The notes beneath the pieces were generated by a model that saw only the letters and a program-made list of their open reading frames with translations, made no database searches and had not been told where the DNA came from. Positions 1 through 7,692 of a stretch of DNA of 28,046 bases are shown piece after piece (positions within the stretch are counted from its first letter, which is position 1; every line of letters begins with the position of its first letter). The DNA is taken from positions 1-28,046 of the forward strand of contig CAIZMV010000045.1 in NCBI GenBank assembly GCA_903934195.1, in the 5' to 3' direction. This DNA is from an uncultured Acidimicrobiaceae bacterium (lineage in GTDB: Bacteria > Actinomycetota > Acidimicrobiia > Acidimicrobiales > Ilumatobacteraceae). The translations under genes and the position numbers were made by a program.

Positions 1-1221
1 ATTGGTTCGCTCCTTCAATGGCTGGATAAGTGCCCAACCCCTTTCCATGTTGTGGAAACAGCAGCATCAACTCTCGACGCAGCAGGATTCACTAAAACCA
101 CACAATTAGGCAATGAGATGGCGAACCTTGGTTACCTAGCCATTGACGGCTGCATCGTCGCATGGAGACTCGGCTCTTCGAAGGGCGCATTAAGAATCAT
201 TGGTGCACATACCGACTCTCCCAATCTGCGAGTGTTGCCTCACGCAGATATTCACCAACTTGGTTGGTCACAATTAGCGATAGAAATCTATGGAGGAGTG
301 CTCCTTAATTCGTGGCTAGACAGAGACCTTGGTATTGCCGGGCGTGTCATTGATTCAAATGCTGTGGCCCATTTATTCTCGGCGCCTCAGCCTCTTGCTC
401 GTATTCCGCAGTTAGCAATCCATCTTGATAGAGAAATTGGTGACAAGGGGCTTCATCTCGACCGTCATCAACACATGACACCCGTTTGGGGTTCAACAAA
501 GCAGTCCTTCGCCGATTGGGTGCAAAGAACTTCAGGGGTTACAGATGTATCTGCTTTCGACGCTCACCTATTCGACATTTCTCATGCATCAATCTTGGGT
601 GCCGATGAATCGCTAGTGGCGAGTGGTCGGCTAGACAACCAAGCGTCCTGTTGGAGCGCAATTGAAGCGCTACGTAATGCCCCAGAATCAGAGCACACTT
701 CAATACTTGTTCTCAACGATCATGAAGAAGTGGGAAGCAACAGCTCTACAGGGGCTGCTGGTCCCATGCTTGCAAACGTTATTTCTCGTATCGCCTCGCA
801 ACACGGTCTGAGTGAAGGCAAACAGTTCGATCGTCTCGCATCTTCATGGTGCTTGTCAGCTGACAATGCACATGCAATACATCCGAACTATGCAGAGCGC
901 CATGAACCACGGCATGCACCGCTGATTAACCACGGTCCTGCAGTAAAAGTGAACGGTAACCAAAGGTATGCAACCTCCGCTCGCGGATTAGCGCATATTC
1001 GATCCATCGCAGAATCGAGTGGTATTCCTCTTCAAACTTTTGCGTCGCGAAATAACGTTCCTTGTGGATCAACAATCGGGCCAATCACAGCGACACAACT
1101 GGGTATTGAAGCTATCGACATCGGAATTCCGCAATTATCAATGCATTCAGCCAGAGAAATGTGTGGTGCTAGCGACCCATTGCATATGGTTTCGCTAATG
1201 AGTGCATTCTTACAGCGTTAG
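1..1221 (+). CDS. M18 family aminopeptidase, 5' partial
   Basis: Dinuclear zinc exopeptidase that removes N-terminal residues (acidic ones in characterised M18 enzymes) from peptides in the cytoplasm. The frame is open from the first base and already encodes the family's N-terminal CPTPFH motif ahead of the GTG at 52, so the real start lies off the window and only a few residues are missing; 406 codons are present against roughly 430 in bacterial relatives. Numbering from the first codon, the metal and catalytic residues are all visible: His70 in HTDS, Asp212 in DNQAS, Glu242-Glu243 in NDHEEVGS, Asp288 in SADNAH and His382 in MHSARE. The stop lies three bases from the stop of the convergent acyltransferase. 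Family assignment is secure; substrate preference is not. Confidence 0.93.
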   Translation: MGSLLQWLDKCPTPFHVVETAASTLDAAGFTKTTQLGNEMANLGYLAIDGCIVAWRLGSSKGALRIIGAHTDSPNLRVLPHADIHQLGWSQLAIEIYGGVLLNSWLDRDLGIAGRVIDSNAVAHLFSAPQPLARIPQLAIHLDREIGDKGLHLDRHQHMTPVWGSTKQSFADWVQRTSGVTDVSAFDAHLFDISHASILGADESLVASGRLDNQASCWSAIEALRNAPESEHTSILVLNDHEEVGSNSSTGAAGPMLANVISRIASQHGLSEGKQFDRLASSWCLSADNAHAIHPNYAERHEPRHAPLINHGPAVKVNGNQRYATSARGLAHIRSIAESSGIPLQTFASRNNVPCGSTIGPITATQLGIEAIDIGIPQLSMHSAREMCGASDPLHMVSLMSAFLQR

Positions 1222-1224
1222 CTG

Positions 1225-1914
1225 TCAGTAGTTATTTGGGCTACCAACTAGACGCTGTGCCTCATCGAACAATCGTTGCAATTCATCTGACAAGTTAGAA
1301 CTCAGATCTTTCAATGCAGACCGTGGCAACCGCTCAGTTCCATTCAACACTGTCTGAATTGGCTTACCGATAACTACAACACATTTGCGTGGATAAATCA
1401 TCTTTGATCCTTTAGGCATGACGCGCTCGGAGCCGCCTATTCCCACGGGAATTATTGGCACTCCGGCTTTAGCTGCAACATACGTTGCACCATCAAAGAG
1501 TGGATGAACCACTGGCCCACTCTGTCTCGTTCCCTCAGGAAACAACACCAATGGCTCACCCGCTTCTAGTACGGCTACGCATCGACGAAGCGCTTCACGA
1601 TCTGCTGTGCCTCTACTTACTGGAAAAGCTCCAAGAGCCGAAACGATCCATCCAATGGGTCCGAATTTCCAAATGGTGTCCTTTCCCATGAAGCGCATTC
1701 GACGAGACGTAACGGCAGCTGCCAGAGGCGTATCAATATTCGATCGATGAATGGGTGCCAGAAGGAATGCTCCGGACTTTGGGATGTTTTCCTTGCCGAT
1801 AATCGTTGTGCGCGTGTAAGACACGCACACGAATACCACGAGGCCCCGCAACAGTCTGTAAAAAAGCCGACTAAGAAGACTCTGACCAGCCATAAATGTG
1901 TCTACTTCAGCCAT
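1225..1914 (-). CDS. plsC: 1-acyl-sn-glycerol-3-phosphate acyltransferase (PlsC family)
   Basis: Membrane-associated enzyme that transfers an acyl chain to lysophosphatidic acid, giving phosphatidic acid for phospholipid synthesis. With the ATG at 1914 the protein is 229 residues. It carries the acyltransferase block I HRSNID (His56, Asp61) and block III FPEGTR (125-130), plus a hydrophobic N-terminal stretch just before the catalytic domain. The ATG at 1914 is preferred over an in-frame TTG at 1941 because GAAAGAG precedes it by six bases; it gives an 8-base overlap with the cmk stop, so the two genes are translationally coupled. Third gene of guaB1-cmk-plsC. Other glycerolipid acyltransferases share these motifs, so the exact acceptor is inferred. 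Confidence 0.9.
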   Translation of the reverse strand: MAEVDTFMAGQSLLSRLFYRLLRGLVVFVCVSYTRTTIIGKENIPKSGAFLLAPIHRSNIDTPLAAAVTSRRMRFMGKDTIWKFGPIGWIVSALGAFPVSRGTADREALRRCVAVLEAGEPLVLFPEGTRQSGPVVHPLFDGATYVAAKAGVPIIPVGIGGSERVMPKGSKMIYPRKCVVVIGKPIQTVLNGTERLPRSALKDLSSNLSDELQRLFDEAQRLVGSPNNY

Positions 1915-2551
1915 GATCAACTCTTTCGAAATGAGAAACAATTTCGGCTACGACCTCTTCAATGGTTCTGTTGCTGGAATCAACAATGACCGAACCCTCA
2001 GATGGACGCAATGGCGAATCAAGCCTGGTGGAATCAAGGTGGTCACGTTCTGCAATGCTTGCCGCCACCGCTTTTATGTCTCCCCCTGTTTGGCCGACAC
2101 GACGTTCAGCGCGCACTTCCGGAGATGCAGTGAGGAACACTTTTAGAATTGCATCAGGAAAAACGACTGTTCCGATGTCGCGACCCTCCACAACTCCGCC
2201 TTGTTGAGCTTGTATCCATCGGCGTTGCTGTTCTCTCATGGCATCGCGTACAGGAGTATGAGCAGCAATGACGCTGACGATGGCATTGATTTCACTGGAA
2301 CGAATCTCTGAAGAAACATCAACGCCATTCAACTTCGCGGCATCACGTTCGATGACAACAGAAACTTCGCGAGCAATCTTGCCAACAGCATCGGCGTCGT
2401 TGGGGTCGGTCGCAGAGTTCTGAACTTCTAAAGCAACGCAGCGGTACATAGCACCTGTGTCAAGATAACGAAGCCCAGTTGCTGTCGAAACTTGTCGTGC
2501 AACAGTTGATTTACCGGCCCCGGCCGGACCATCAATCGCAATGACGCGCAC
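1907..2551 (-). CDS. cmk: Cytidylate kinase
   Basis: Phosphorylates CMP and dCMP to the diphosphates using ATP in the cytoplasm. The 214-residue protein opens with IAIDGPAGAGKST, a P-loop typical of Cmk, followed by LDTGAMYR, the GRDIGT motif and a C-terminal LDS-x5-PL segment, all hallmarks of the bacterial enzyme and of normal length. Two starts are possible: a TTG at 2560 overlapping the upstream gene, or the GTG at 2551 two bases after its stop. The GTG is chosen as the better initiator; no clear Shine-Dalgarno is visible, consistent with coupling to guaB1. Its own stop is overlapped by plsC. Confidence 0.92.
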   Translation of the reverse strand: MRVIAIDGPAGAGKSTVARQVSTATGLRYLDTGAMYRCVALEVQNSATDPNDADAVGKIAREVSVVIERDAAKLNGVDVSSEIRSSEINAIVSVIAAHTPVRDAMREQQRRWIQAQQGGVVEGRDIGTVVFPDAILKVFLTASPEVRAERRVGQTGGDIKAVAASIAERDHLDSTRLDSPLRPSEGSVIVDSSNRTIEEVVAEIVSHFERVDHG

Positions 2552-2553
2552 GA

Positions 2554-3990
2554 TTACCAACTAGTGCCGAGTGGTCGACCTTCGTCGTATCCGGCTGCGC
2601 TTTGAACTCCGACAACGGCACGTTCATGGAACTCTTCAATACTTGAGGCGCCTGCATACGTGCACGCTGAACGAAGTCCAGCCACGATCTGGTCGATGAT
2701 GTCTTCAACTCCAGGGCGCACGGGGTCGAGATACATACGAGAAGTACTAATGCCCTCTTCGAAAAGTTCCTTCTTCGCTCTCTCGATAGCAGTCTCGGCG
2801 CGTGTGCGGTTTTTAACGGCGCGATTAGAGGCCATTCCGAAGCTCTCTTTGTACAAACGACCTTCGGTATCACGCAACGTATCAGCGGCTGATTCGTAGG
2901 TTCCTGCGAGCCAGGAACCAAACATCACGTTGGCAGCACCTGCAGCTACAGCGAGAGCCACATCACGAGGGAAACGAACGCCCCCGTCGGCCCACACATG
3001 TTTGCCCATTGAGCGGGCCATTTCTGCGCTTTCAAGCACTGCACTGAATTGTGGACGACCAACGCCCGTCATCATTCGGGTGGTGCACATTGCGCCAGGG
3101 CCTACGCCAACTTTGACTATGTCGGCGCCTGCATTCAATAAGTCGCGCGTTCCTTCACGAGTTACTACGTTTCCTGCAACGATCGTTGTGGTGGGTGCAA
3201 CCGCGCGCACTGCCTCAATCGCCCGCAACATACGGTCCTGGTGACCATGTGCAGTATCAATAACAAGAACATCAACTCCGAGTGCCACTAATGCTTTTGC
3301 GCGCTTGGCTGGATCAGCATTGATACCAACAGCAACAGACGTCAAGAATTGACCATGTGCGTTAGTTGCCGGAGCATAAATAGTGCTACGTAGAGCGCCT
3401 TTGCGAGTGATGGCACCAACAAGGATGCCGTTCTTATCGACTACGGGTGCGAACGACAAACGCTGATCGATCAACTTGTCGTGGATGTCTGCGACTGGCA
3501 TTGAATCTGTAAAGCACACCATGTCGAGGTTCATGACGTTCTTTAACTGTGTAAAACGGTCGAAGCCAACAGCGTCGTATTCTGTGAACACGCCCACAGG
3601 ACGATTATCGGTGTCGACCACAATCACCGCGCCATGTGAACGCTTGTGAATCAGACTCAGCGCTTCACCGACGGTGTCTTCTGGCGCAAGGGTGATGGGG
3701 GTCTCGAAAATTGGGTGTCTTGACTTGACATGTTCGACAACCATTTCAATGATGTCGAGCGGAATATCCTGCGGCAGAACAACTAGACCGCCACGGCGTG
3801 CAACTGTTTCGGCCATTCGACGACCAGCAATAGCGGTCATGTTGGCAACCACGATGGGCACATTGGTGCCTACCTGATCAGGGGTGCTGAGGTTTACGTC
3901 AAAACGCGATGACACCGAGGACTTGCTCGGGACCATGAACACATCGTTGTAGGTCAAATCGTGGGCTGGGAGATCATGTAAGAACCGCAT
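2554..3990 (-). CDS. guaB1: GuaB1-type IMPDH/GMP reductase family protein with CBS domains
   Basis: IMPDH/GMPR-fold TIM barrel of 478 residues with two CBS domains inserted at about 95-205. Catalytic-loop Cys302 sits in GPGAMCTTR. The protein matches the actinobacterial GuaB1 paralogue (remembered Mycobacterium Rv1843c) almost throughout: TYNDVFMVPS near the start, VVANMTAIAGRRMAETVARRG, NVVTREGTRDLL, and the tail GVQSAAGY. The mycobacterial paralogue has been characterised as a CBS-containing GMP reductase, which makes IMP and ammonia from GMP with NADPH, so purine salvage is the best call rather than de novo GMP synthesis by GuaB2. First gene of guaB1-cmk-plsC. A TAGTCT box 11 bases upstream of its ATG overlaps the box of the divergent hydrolase. 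Reductase versus dehydrogenase activity is inferred from family. Confidence 0.88.
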   Translation of the reverse strand: MRFLHDLPAHDLTYNDVFMVPSKSSVSSRFDVNLSTPDQVGTNVPIVVANMTAIAGRRMAETVARRGGLVVLPQDIPLDIIEMVVEHVKSRHPIFETPITLAPEDTVGEALSLIHKRSHGAVIVVDTDNRPVGVFTEYDAVGFDRFTQLKNVMNLDMVCFTDSMPVADIHDKLIDQRLSFAPVVDKNGILVGAITRKGALRSTIYAPATNAHGQFLTSVAVGINADPAKRAKALVALGVDVLVIDTAHGHQDRMLRAIEAVRAVAPTTTIVAGNVVTREGTRDLLNAGADIVKVGVGPGAMCTTRMMTGVGRPQFSAVLESAEMARSMGKHVWADGGVRFPRDVALAVAAGAANVMFGSWLAGTYESAADTLRDTEGRLYKESFGMASNRAVKNRTRAETAIERAKKELFEEGISTSRMYLDPVRPGVEDIIDQIVAGLRSACTYAGASSIEEFHERAVVGVQSAAGYDEGRPLGTSW

Positions 3991-4001
3991 AGGGCATGAC
4001 G

Positions 4002-4011
4002 AGACTACCGT
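4002..4011. promoter_or_regulatory. Overlapping divergent -10 boxes for guaB1 and the alpha/beta hydrolase
   Basis: On the plus strand TACCGT (4006-4011) ends six bases before the ATG at 4018, the spacing seen at many starts here. On the minus strand TAGTCT (4007-4002) lies 11 bases before the guaB1 ATG at 3990, allowing a leader of a few bases. The boxes share the central TA in a 27-bp intergenic region. No -35 hexamer is evident. Confidence 0.5.
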
Positions 4012-4017
4012 GTAGGC

Positions 4018-4713
4018 ATGGCATCTACCGAGAACGTTCCCGTCGTCCTAGTTCATGGTTGGGGCGGCAGTTTCCGAGAAACATGGCAAAAGCCTGGAAT
4101 TGACGCCCTCCTGGCTGATGTTGGGCGTAATCCTGTCGGACTTGATCTCTTAGGTCATGCAGATCAAGACAAACCTCACGACCCCGCGGCATATGTAGAA
4201 CTGCCATCGTGGCTACTTGAGCACTTGCCTGAAGATCCAGTTGTTGACGCTGTTGGGTTCTCGCTTGGCGCTCTCACCATCCTTCGCGCTCTCATCGCAG
4301 CTCCTGATCGTTTCGGCAAAGTTGTTCTGTCCGGTATCGGCGACGGTGTTTTCACTATGTCTCCGCCTGATGGCAACAAACGAATCATCGACGCACTAGA
4401 GGGTCGGGCACCAGAGGACGACACGTTTGCTCGCATGTTCGCCCATTACGGCAACTCTCCTGGAAATGACCTGTTAGCTCTGACTGCAATCATGAAACGC
4501 CCACCGTCCGAACCTGTATCGGAAGATCAATTGTCAAAAGTGACGAACGAAATTCTCATCGTCATTGGTGACTCAGATTTTGCTGGTCCTGCAACTCGTC
4601 TTGCTGCAGCCTTCCCGAATGCAAAGTTGACCGTCCTGAAGAACACAGATCACTTCGCGACTCCAGAGGCTTTTTCTTTCATTGATGCAATTCTGGACTT
4701 CCTTGCTGTATGA
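4018..4713 (+). CDS. Alpha/beta hydrolase
   Basis: Small cytoplasmic serine hydrolase of 231 residues with a compact alpha/beta fold. Visible landmarks are the oxyanion loop HGWGGS (13-18), the nucleophile elbow GFSLGA with Ser82, an acidic residue in GDSDF (185 or 187) and His212 in TDHFATPE, so the triad is complete. No signal peptide. The start is fixed by the TACCGT box six bases upstream. Its last four bases overlap the start of the Sua5-type gene (ATGA), so the two are co-translated. The substrate cannot be told from sequence; esterase or small acyl-ester hydrolase are both possible. Confidence 0.85.
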   Translation: MASTENVPVVLVHGWGGSFRETWQKPGIDALLADVGRNPVGLDLLGHADQDKPHDPAAYVELPSWLLEHLPEDPVVDAVGFSLGALTILRALIAAPDRFGKVVLSGIGDGVFTMSPPDGNKRIIDALEGRAPEDDTFARMFAHYGNSPGNDLLALTAIMKRPPSEPVSEDQLSKVTNEILIVIGDSDFAGPATRLAAAFPNAKLTVLKNTDHFATPEAFSFIDAILDFLAV

Positions 4714-5633
4714 GCATTTCTTCGCGAATAACGCAAGACATTGAGCAGGCATGTCACACGCTGAAGGCCGGAGGCATTGTTGGCATCCCTACTGAGACTG
4801 TGTACGGATTAGCAGCAGTTGCCTTGAACGAAGAGGCCGTATCACGTGTCTTTCGCGCGAAGGGCAGACCAACTTCTCATCCGCTGATTGTTCATCTTTC
4901 TCCACAAGATGACATCAAACGGTGGGGCGTATTGAACAGCACCGCCGATCTGATTGCAAAGACCTTTTGGCCAGGGCCACTTACTCTCTTGGTCCCCCGC
5001 ACTCGTCTTGTCCCAGATTGGGTTACAGGCGGACGCGACACTGTTGCATTGCGAATACCTGCTCATGACATGACCATTTCACTACTTGAAACCCTGAATG
5101 AAGCGGTAGTTGCTCCTTCAGCAAATCGCTTTGGGCGCGTGAGTCCTACCACTGCTCAACACGTGGTCGATGACCTTGGTGACGCCGTCGACCTTGTTCT
5201 TGACGGCGGACAATGTGCAATCGGAATCGAATCAACAATCGTTGAATGCACGGACTCCTCGGTGCAAATATTGCGCCCTGGAAAAGTATCTGCTGTGGAA
5301 ATTGCCAAGGTCACAGGTCTAGATATTTCAATGACTGATGGCCCGTCACGTGCACCAGGCATGCTGTTGGCCCACTACGCACCCAGCGCCCTAGTTGAAT
5401 TATGCGATTCATTAACAGGCGCACAAGACCGGCTAGAGCACTATGCGGCTCGGGGAACACCCGCAGAAATTCTGCACCATGATGACCCTGCTATCTACGC
5501 ACTCAGCCTGTACGACGATCTGCGCTCAGCAGATTTGCGAGGAAGCGAAGTGGTGATGGCAGTGTTGCCCCCACTCGGCGGATTAGGTGCAGCCATTCGC
5601 GACCGCTTAACCAAAGCTGCCGCCTCCCACTAA
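4710..5633 (+). CDS. L-threonylcarbamoyladenylate synthase, Sua5 type
   Basis: Makes threonylcarbamoyl-AMP from threonine, bicarbonate and ATP, the first step of the t6A37 modification of ANN-decoding tRNAs. The 307-residue protein has a YrdC domain (about 10-200) with PTETVYGLA, the KGRP-x3-HPL nucleotide-binding segment and SAN, then the conserved linker SRAPGMLLAHYAP and a C-terminal Sua5 domain that is degenerate but near normal length. It starts on ATGA overlapping the hydrolase stop. Its stop is interlocked with that of the convergent J-domain gene in the tetranucleotide CTAA (5630-5633). Confidence 0.92.
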   Translation: MSISSRITQDIEQACHTLKAGGIVGIPTETVYGLAAVALNEEAVSRVFRAKGRPTSHPLIVHLSPQDDIKRWGVLNSTADLIAKTFWPGPLTLLVPRTRLVPDWVTGGRDTVALRIPAHDMTISLLETLNEAVVAPSANRFGRVSPTTAQHVVDDLGDAVDLVLDGGQCAIGIESTIVECTDSSVQILRPGKVSAVEIAKVTGLDISMTDGPSRAPGMLLAHYAPSALVELCDSLTGAQDRLEHYAARGTPAEILHHDDPAIYALSLYDDLRSADLRGSEVVMAVLPPLGGLGAAIRDRLTKAAASH

Positions 5634-6160
5634 TTAGGCCATTCAATGGCGTTCAAATTCGCCACCAAGTAATCCCTCACCTCTTCAACTGAAATTCCCT
5701 CAGCAGAAGTTTCGGTACCAACGAGTAGTGAAACAGTTGTTGCTCCCGCCTCTGGCACTAAATCGCACCGACACCAGCCGTTCAGCGCACCGGTTACATC
5801 AGAGTCATGTAACGAAAATTCCAATTGGTAAGGCGGTTCTTCGTGGGAAATTGCACCACTGATTCCGGCAACAATTAGCAGCGCTTCGAAACACTCTGCC
5901 GGCAGTACATCAACCGTGAAGCTTGAAATATCTCTTTCACGTCGCACCAGTACAGGTGAAACAGCAACTTTTACAGAAGTTGACTCCTCTACGTAACCCA
6001 AAGCTGAATGCAAAGCTTCGTTCAGTTCCTGCATAGCTGCAACAGAACCGCCAACATCCGGATGAACTATCCGTGCTCTTTCACGCCATGCTCGACGAAT
6101 TTCGTCAGCAGTGGCACCTCGCTCTACCGACAACACCAAGAAAGGATCTCGGGTCGCCAC
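5630..6160 (-). CDS. J-domain protein with an unknown C-terminal domain
   Basis: A 176-residue protein whose first 60 or so residues form a J domain: DPFLVLSVERGATADEIRRAW, then HPD in ARIVHPDVGG, the motif that stimulates DnaK ATPase activity. There is no Gly/Phe region, zinc finger or DnaJ C-terminal domain. Instead a domain of about 100 residues follows (about 75-176), rich in beta-type alternation and with WCRCDLV in it, which I do not recognise. The GTG start is supported by AAGAGG four bases upstream, inside the stop codon region of the enoyl-CoA hydratase gene eight bases before it, so both form one unit. Probably a specialised co-chaperone; its client is unknown. Confidence 0.75.
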   Translation of the reverse strand: MATRDPFLVLSVERGATADEIRRAWRERARIVHPDVGGSVAAMQELNEALHSALGYVEESTSVKVAVSPVLVRRERDISSFTVDVLPAECFEALLIVAGISGAISHEEPPYQLEFSLHDSDVTGALNGWCRCDLVPEAGATTVSLLVGTETSAEGISVEEVRDYLVANLNAIEWPN

Positions 6161-6168
6161 ACAGCCTC

Positions 6169-6975
6169 TTATCGGCCAATGAAGTTGGGAGGACGTTTTT
6201 CGATAAAGGCAGCAACGCCTTCCTTGAAATCTTTTGTCCGAAAGAGTGGAAGCAGTTGAAGAAACACGTGATGAACATTCTGCTCGAAGGTTTCTGTCTC
6301 TGCTGCTCGCATCATTCTCTTAATTGCTCGTACCGCAAGTGGAGCATTCGACGCAATCTCCCCTGCCATATCCATAACGTGATCCATCAACTGGTCGGCA
6401 GGTACAACCTTGTTCACTAGTCCCATCTCGAGACATTCATCTGCCATCAAAGTACGACCCGTAAACGCAACTTCAGCAGCTCGTGCATAACCAACCATTC
6501 GGGGCAACAACCATGTTCCTCCGCTCTCGGGCAGAATGCCACGCTTAGCGAAGCCAGGCGCCATCTTTGCGTTATCTGCAGCAATACGAATGTCACAGCC
6601 AAGCGCAATGTCTAACCCGTAACCGGCTGCACCGCCGTTGAGCGCACAAATAACCGGTGTGTCAATACCGTGAAGAACAATCGGTGGTGCTTCACGAATA
6701 TCGAACTCGGCCATGTTTGCACCAGTGTCATCAAGCACTCCAAGCGATTCAGTCTTGCCCGCCTGTGATCCGAGATCTAAGCCAGCACAGAAAGCACGAC
6801 CAGCACCAGTAAGCACTATGCAGCGCACTTCTGGGTTGCGATCAGCTTCCAGGAGTTTCTTTGACAACAAATCAAGCATGACGCCAGAGATGGTGTTCAT
6901 TCGTCCTGGTGCATTCAGAGTGATCGTTGCGATTCGATTAGAAACTTCTAGGAGGACTTCATCTTCTTTGCTCAT
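6169..6975 (-). CDS. Enoyl-CoA hydratase/isomerase family protein
   Basis: Crotonase-fold enzyme of 268 residues acting on acyl-CoA thioesters. The CoA oxyanion-hole segment AFCAGLDLG (61-69) and the second glycine of GGAAGYGLDIALGCDI are clear. One catalytic acid, Glu150 in GILPESGGTW, is kept; the position that carries the other glutamate in classical hydratases reads Asp122, a change common in uncharacterised crotonases, so hydratase activity is likely but not certain. Start ATG is preceded by TATCTT with a 7-base gap. The gene is divergent from the histidine phosphatase with only 19 bases between start codons, and is followed by the J-domain gene. Confidence 0.88.
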   Translation of the reverse strand: MSKEDEVLLEVSNRIATITLNAPGRMNTISGVMLDLLSKKLLEADRNPEVRCIVLTGAGRAFCAGLDLGSQAGKTESLGVLDDTGANMAEFDIREAPPIVLHGIDTPVICALNGGAAGYGLDIALGCDIRIAADNAKMAPGFAKRGILPESGGTWLLPRMVGYARAAEVAFTGRTLMADECLEMGLVNKVVPADQLMDHVMDMAGEIASNAPLAVRAIKRMMRAAETETFEQNVHHVFLQLLPLFRTKDFKEGVAAFIEKRPPNFIGR

Positions 6976-6981
6976 ACCAAT

Positions 6982-6988
6982 AAAGATA
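6982..6988. promoter_or_regulatory. Single -10 heptamer read on both strands
   Basis: The bases AAAGATA give AAAGAT on the plus strand (6982-6987, seven bases before the ATG at 6995) and TATCTT on the minus strand (6988-6983, seven bases before the ATG at 6975). The two hexamers overlap by five bases, so one symmetrical element appears to drive both divergent leaderless genes. Confidence 0.5.
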
Positions 6989-6994
6989 ACAACT

Positions 6995-7681
6995 ATGGAA
7001 TCACAGAAATCAGTTGGGTCGCCAGATTCAACAAGCGTCCCTCAACCAACTCTCGATGGCTCTATTGGTGACGGGTGCAGAGTCCTACTCATTCGTCACG
7101 GAAGATCTGCTGACATAGTCCCAGGATCAGCCGAGAGCGCTGACCCTCCACTTCATGAAATCGGACAAAAACAGGCCCTAGCGGTTGGAGCTCGACTGTC
7201 GAAAGCGCGAATCGACGCTGTGTATTCAAGTCACCTTTTGCGCGCGCTACACACTGCTGAAGCAATCGCAGCACATCACACACTTGATGTTGGCGTTTTC
7301 GAAGATTTAGAAGAAGTACGCCTCGGCGATTGGAGTAACGGAGAATTTCGCAGACGCGCAGCTACTGCTGATCCCGAGTATCTCAAATGGGCCGCCATCG
7401 GAAGATGGGACGGAATACCGAATGCTGAGGGTGATCAAAACTTTCGAACACGTGTGTCAAACCGAATCAATTCTTTAGCAGCGAAACATGATGGTGGATG
7501 CATTGCCGTGGTCTGTCACGGTGGAGTTATCAACGCGTATCTTGCAGAGATGCTGGGTACGCAACGCTCGTTATGGATGATGGTGGAAAACACAAGCATC
7601 ACCACAGTAAAACTGAGTGAGACTCCAAGTGTTCTCACCCTAAACGACTGCAGTCACCTCTACGATTTGCTTCTGAAGTAA
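6995..7681 (+). CDS. Histidine phosphatase (phosphoglycerate mutase-like)
   Basis: A 228-residue member of histidine phosphatase branch 1. The phosphorylated histidine is His35 in LLIRHGRSAD; SSHLLRALHTAE provides the second arginine, VRLGDW the acidic-loop region and VVCHGGVI the second catalytic histidine. An N-terminal tail of about 25 residues rich in Ser, Pro and Gly precedes the domain. Members dephosphorylate sugar phosphates, nucleotides, cobalamin intermediates or act as mutases; nothing here picks one. The ATG at 6995 fits the shared -10 element. A longer frame upstream lies wholly inside the divergent hydratase gene and is rejected. Confidence 0.88.
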   Translation: MESQKSVGSPDSTSVPQPTLDGSIGDGCRVLLIRHGRSADIVPGSAESADPPLHEIGQKQALAVGARLSKARIDAVYSSHLLRALHTAEAIAAHHTLDVGVFEDLEEVRLGDWSNGEFRRRAATADPEYLKWAAIGRWDGIPNAEGDQNFRTRVSNRINSLAAKHDGGCIAVVCHGGVINAYLAEMLGTQRSLWMMVENTSITTVKLSETPSVLTLNDCSHLYDLLLK

Positions 7682-7692
7682 GTAGTAAATAC

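Noticed and set aside
6713..6994. An in-frame extension of the histidine phosphatase upstream of 6995
   Set aside because: It is wholly antisense to the hydratase gene, its residues look like a shadow frame, and the -10 element places the start at 6995.
7682..7692. A terminator between the histidine phosphatase and heme A synthase genes
   Set aside because: Only a GTAG/CTAC four-base pairing is visible, too weak to call.
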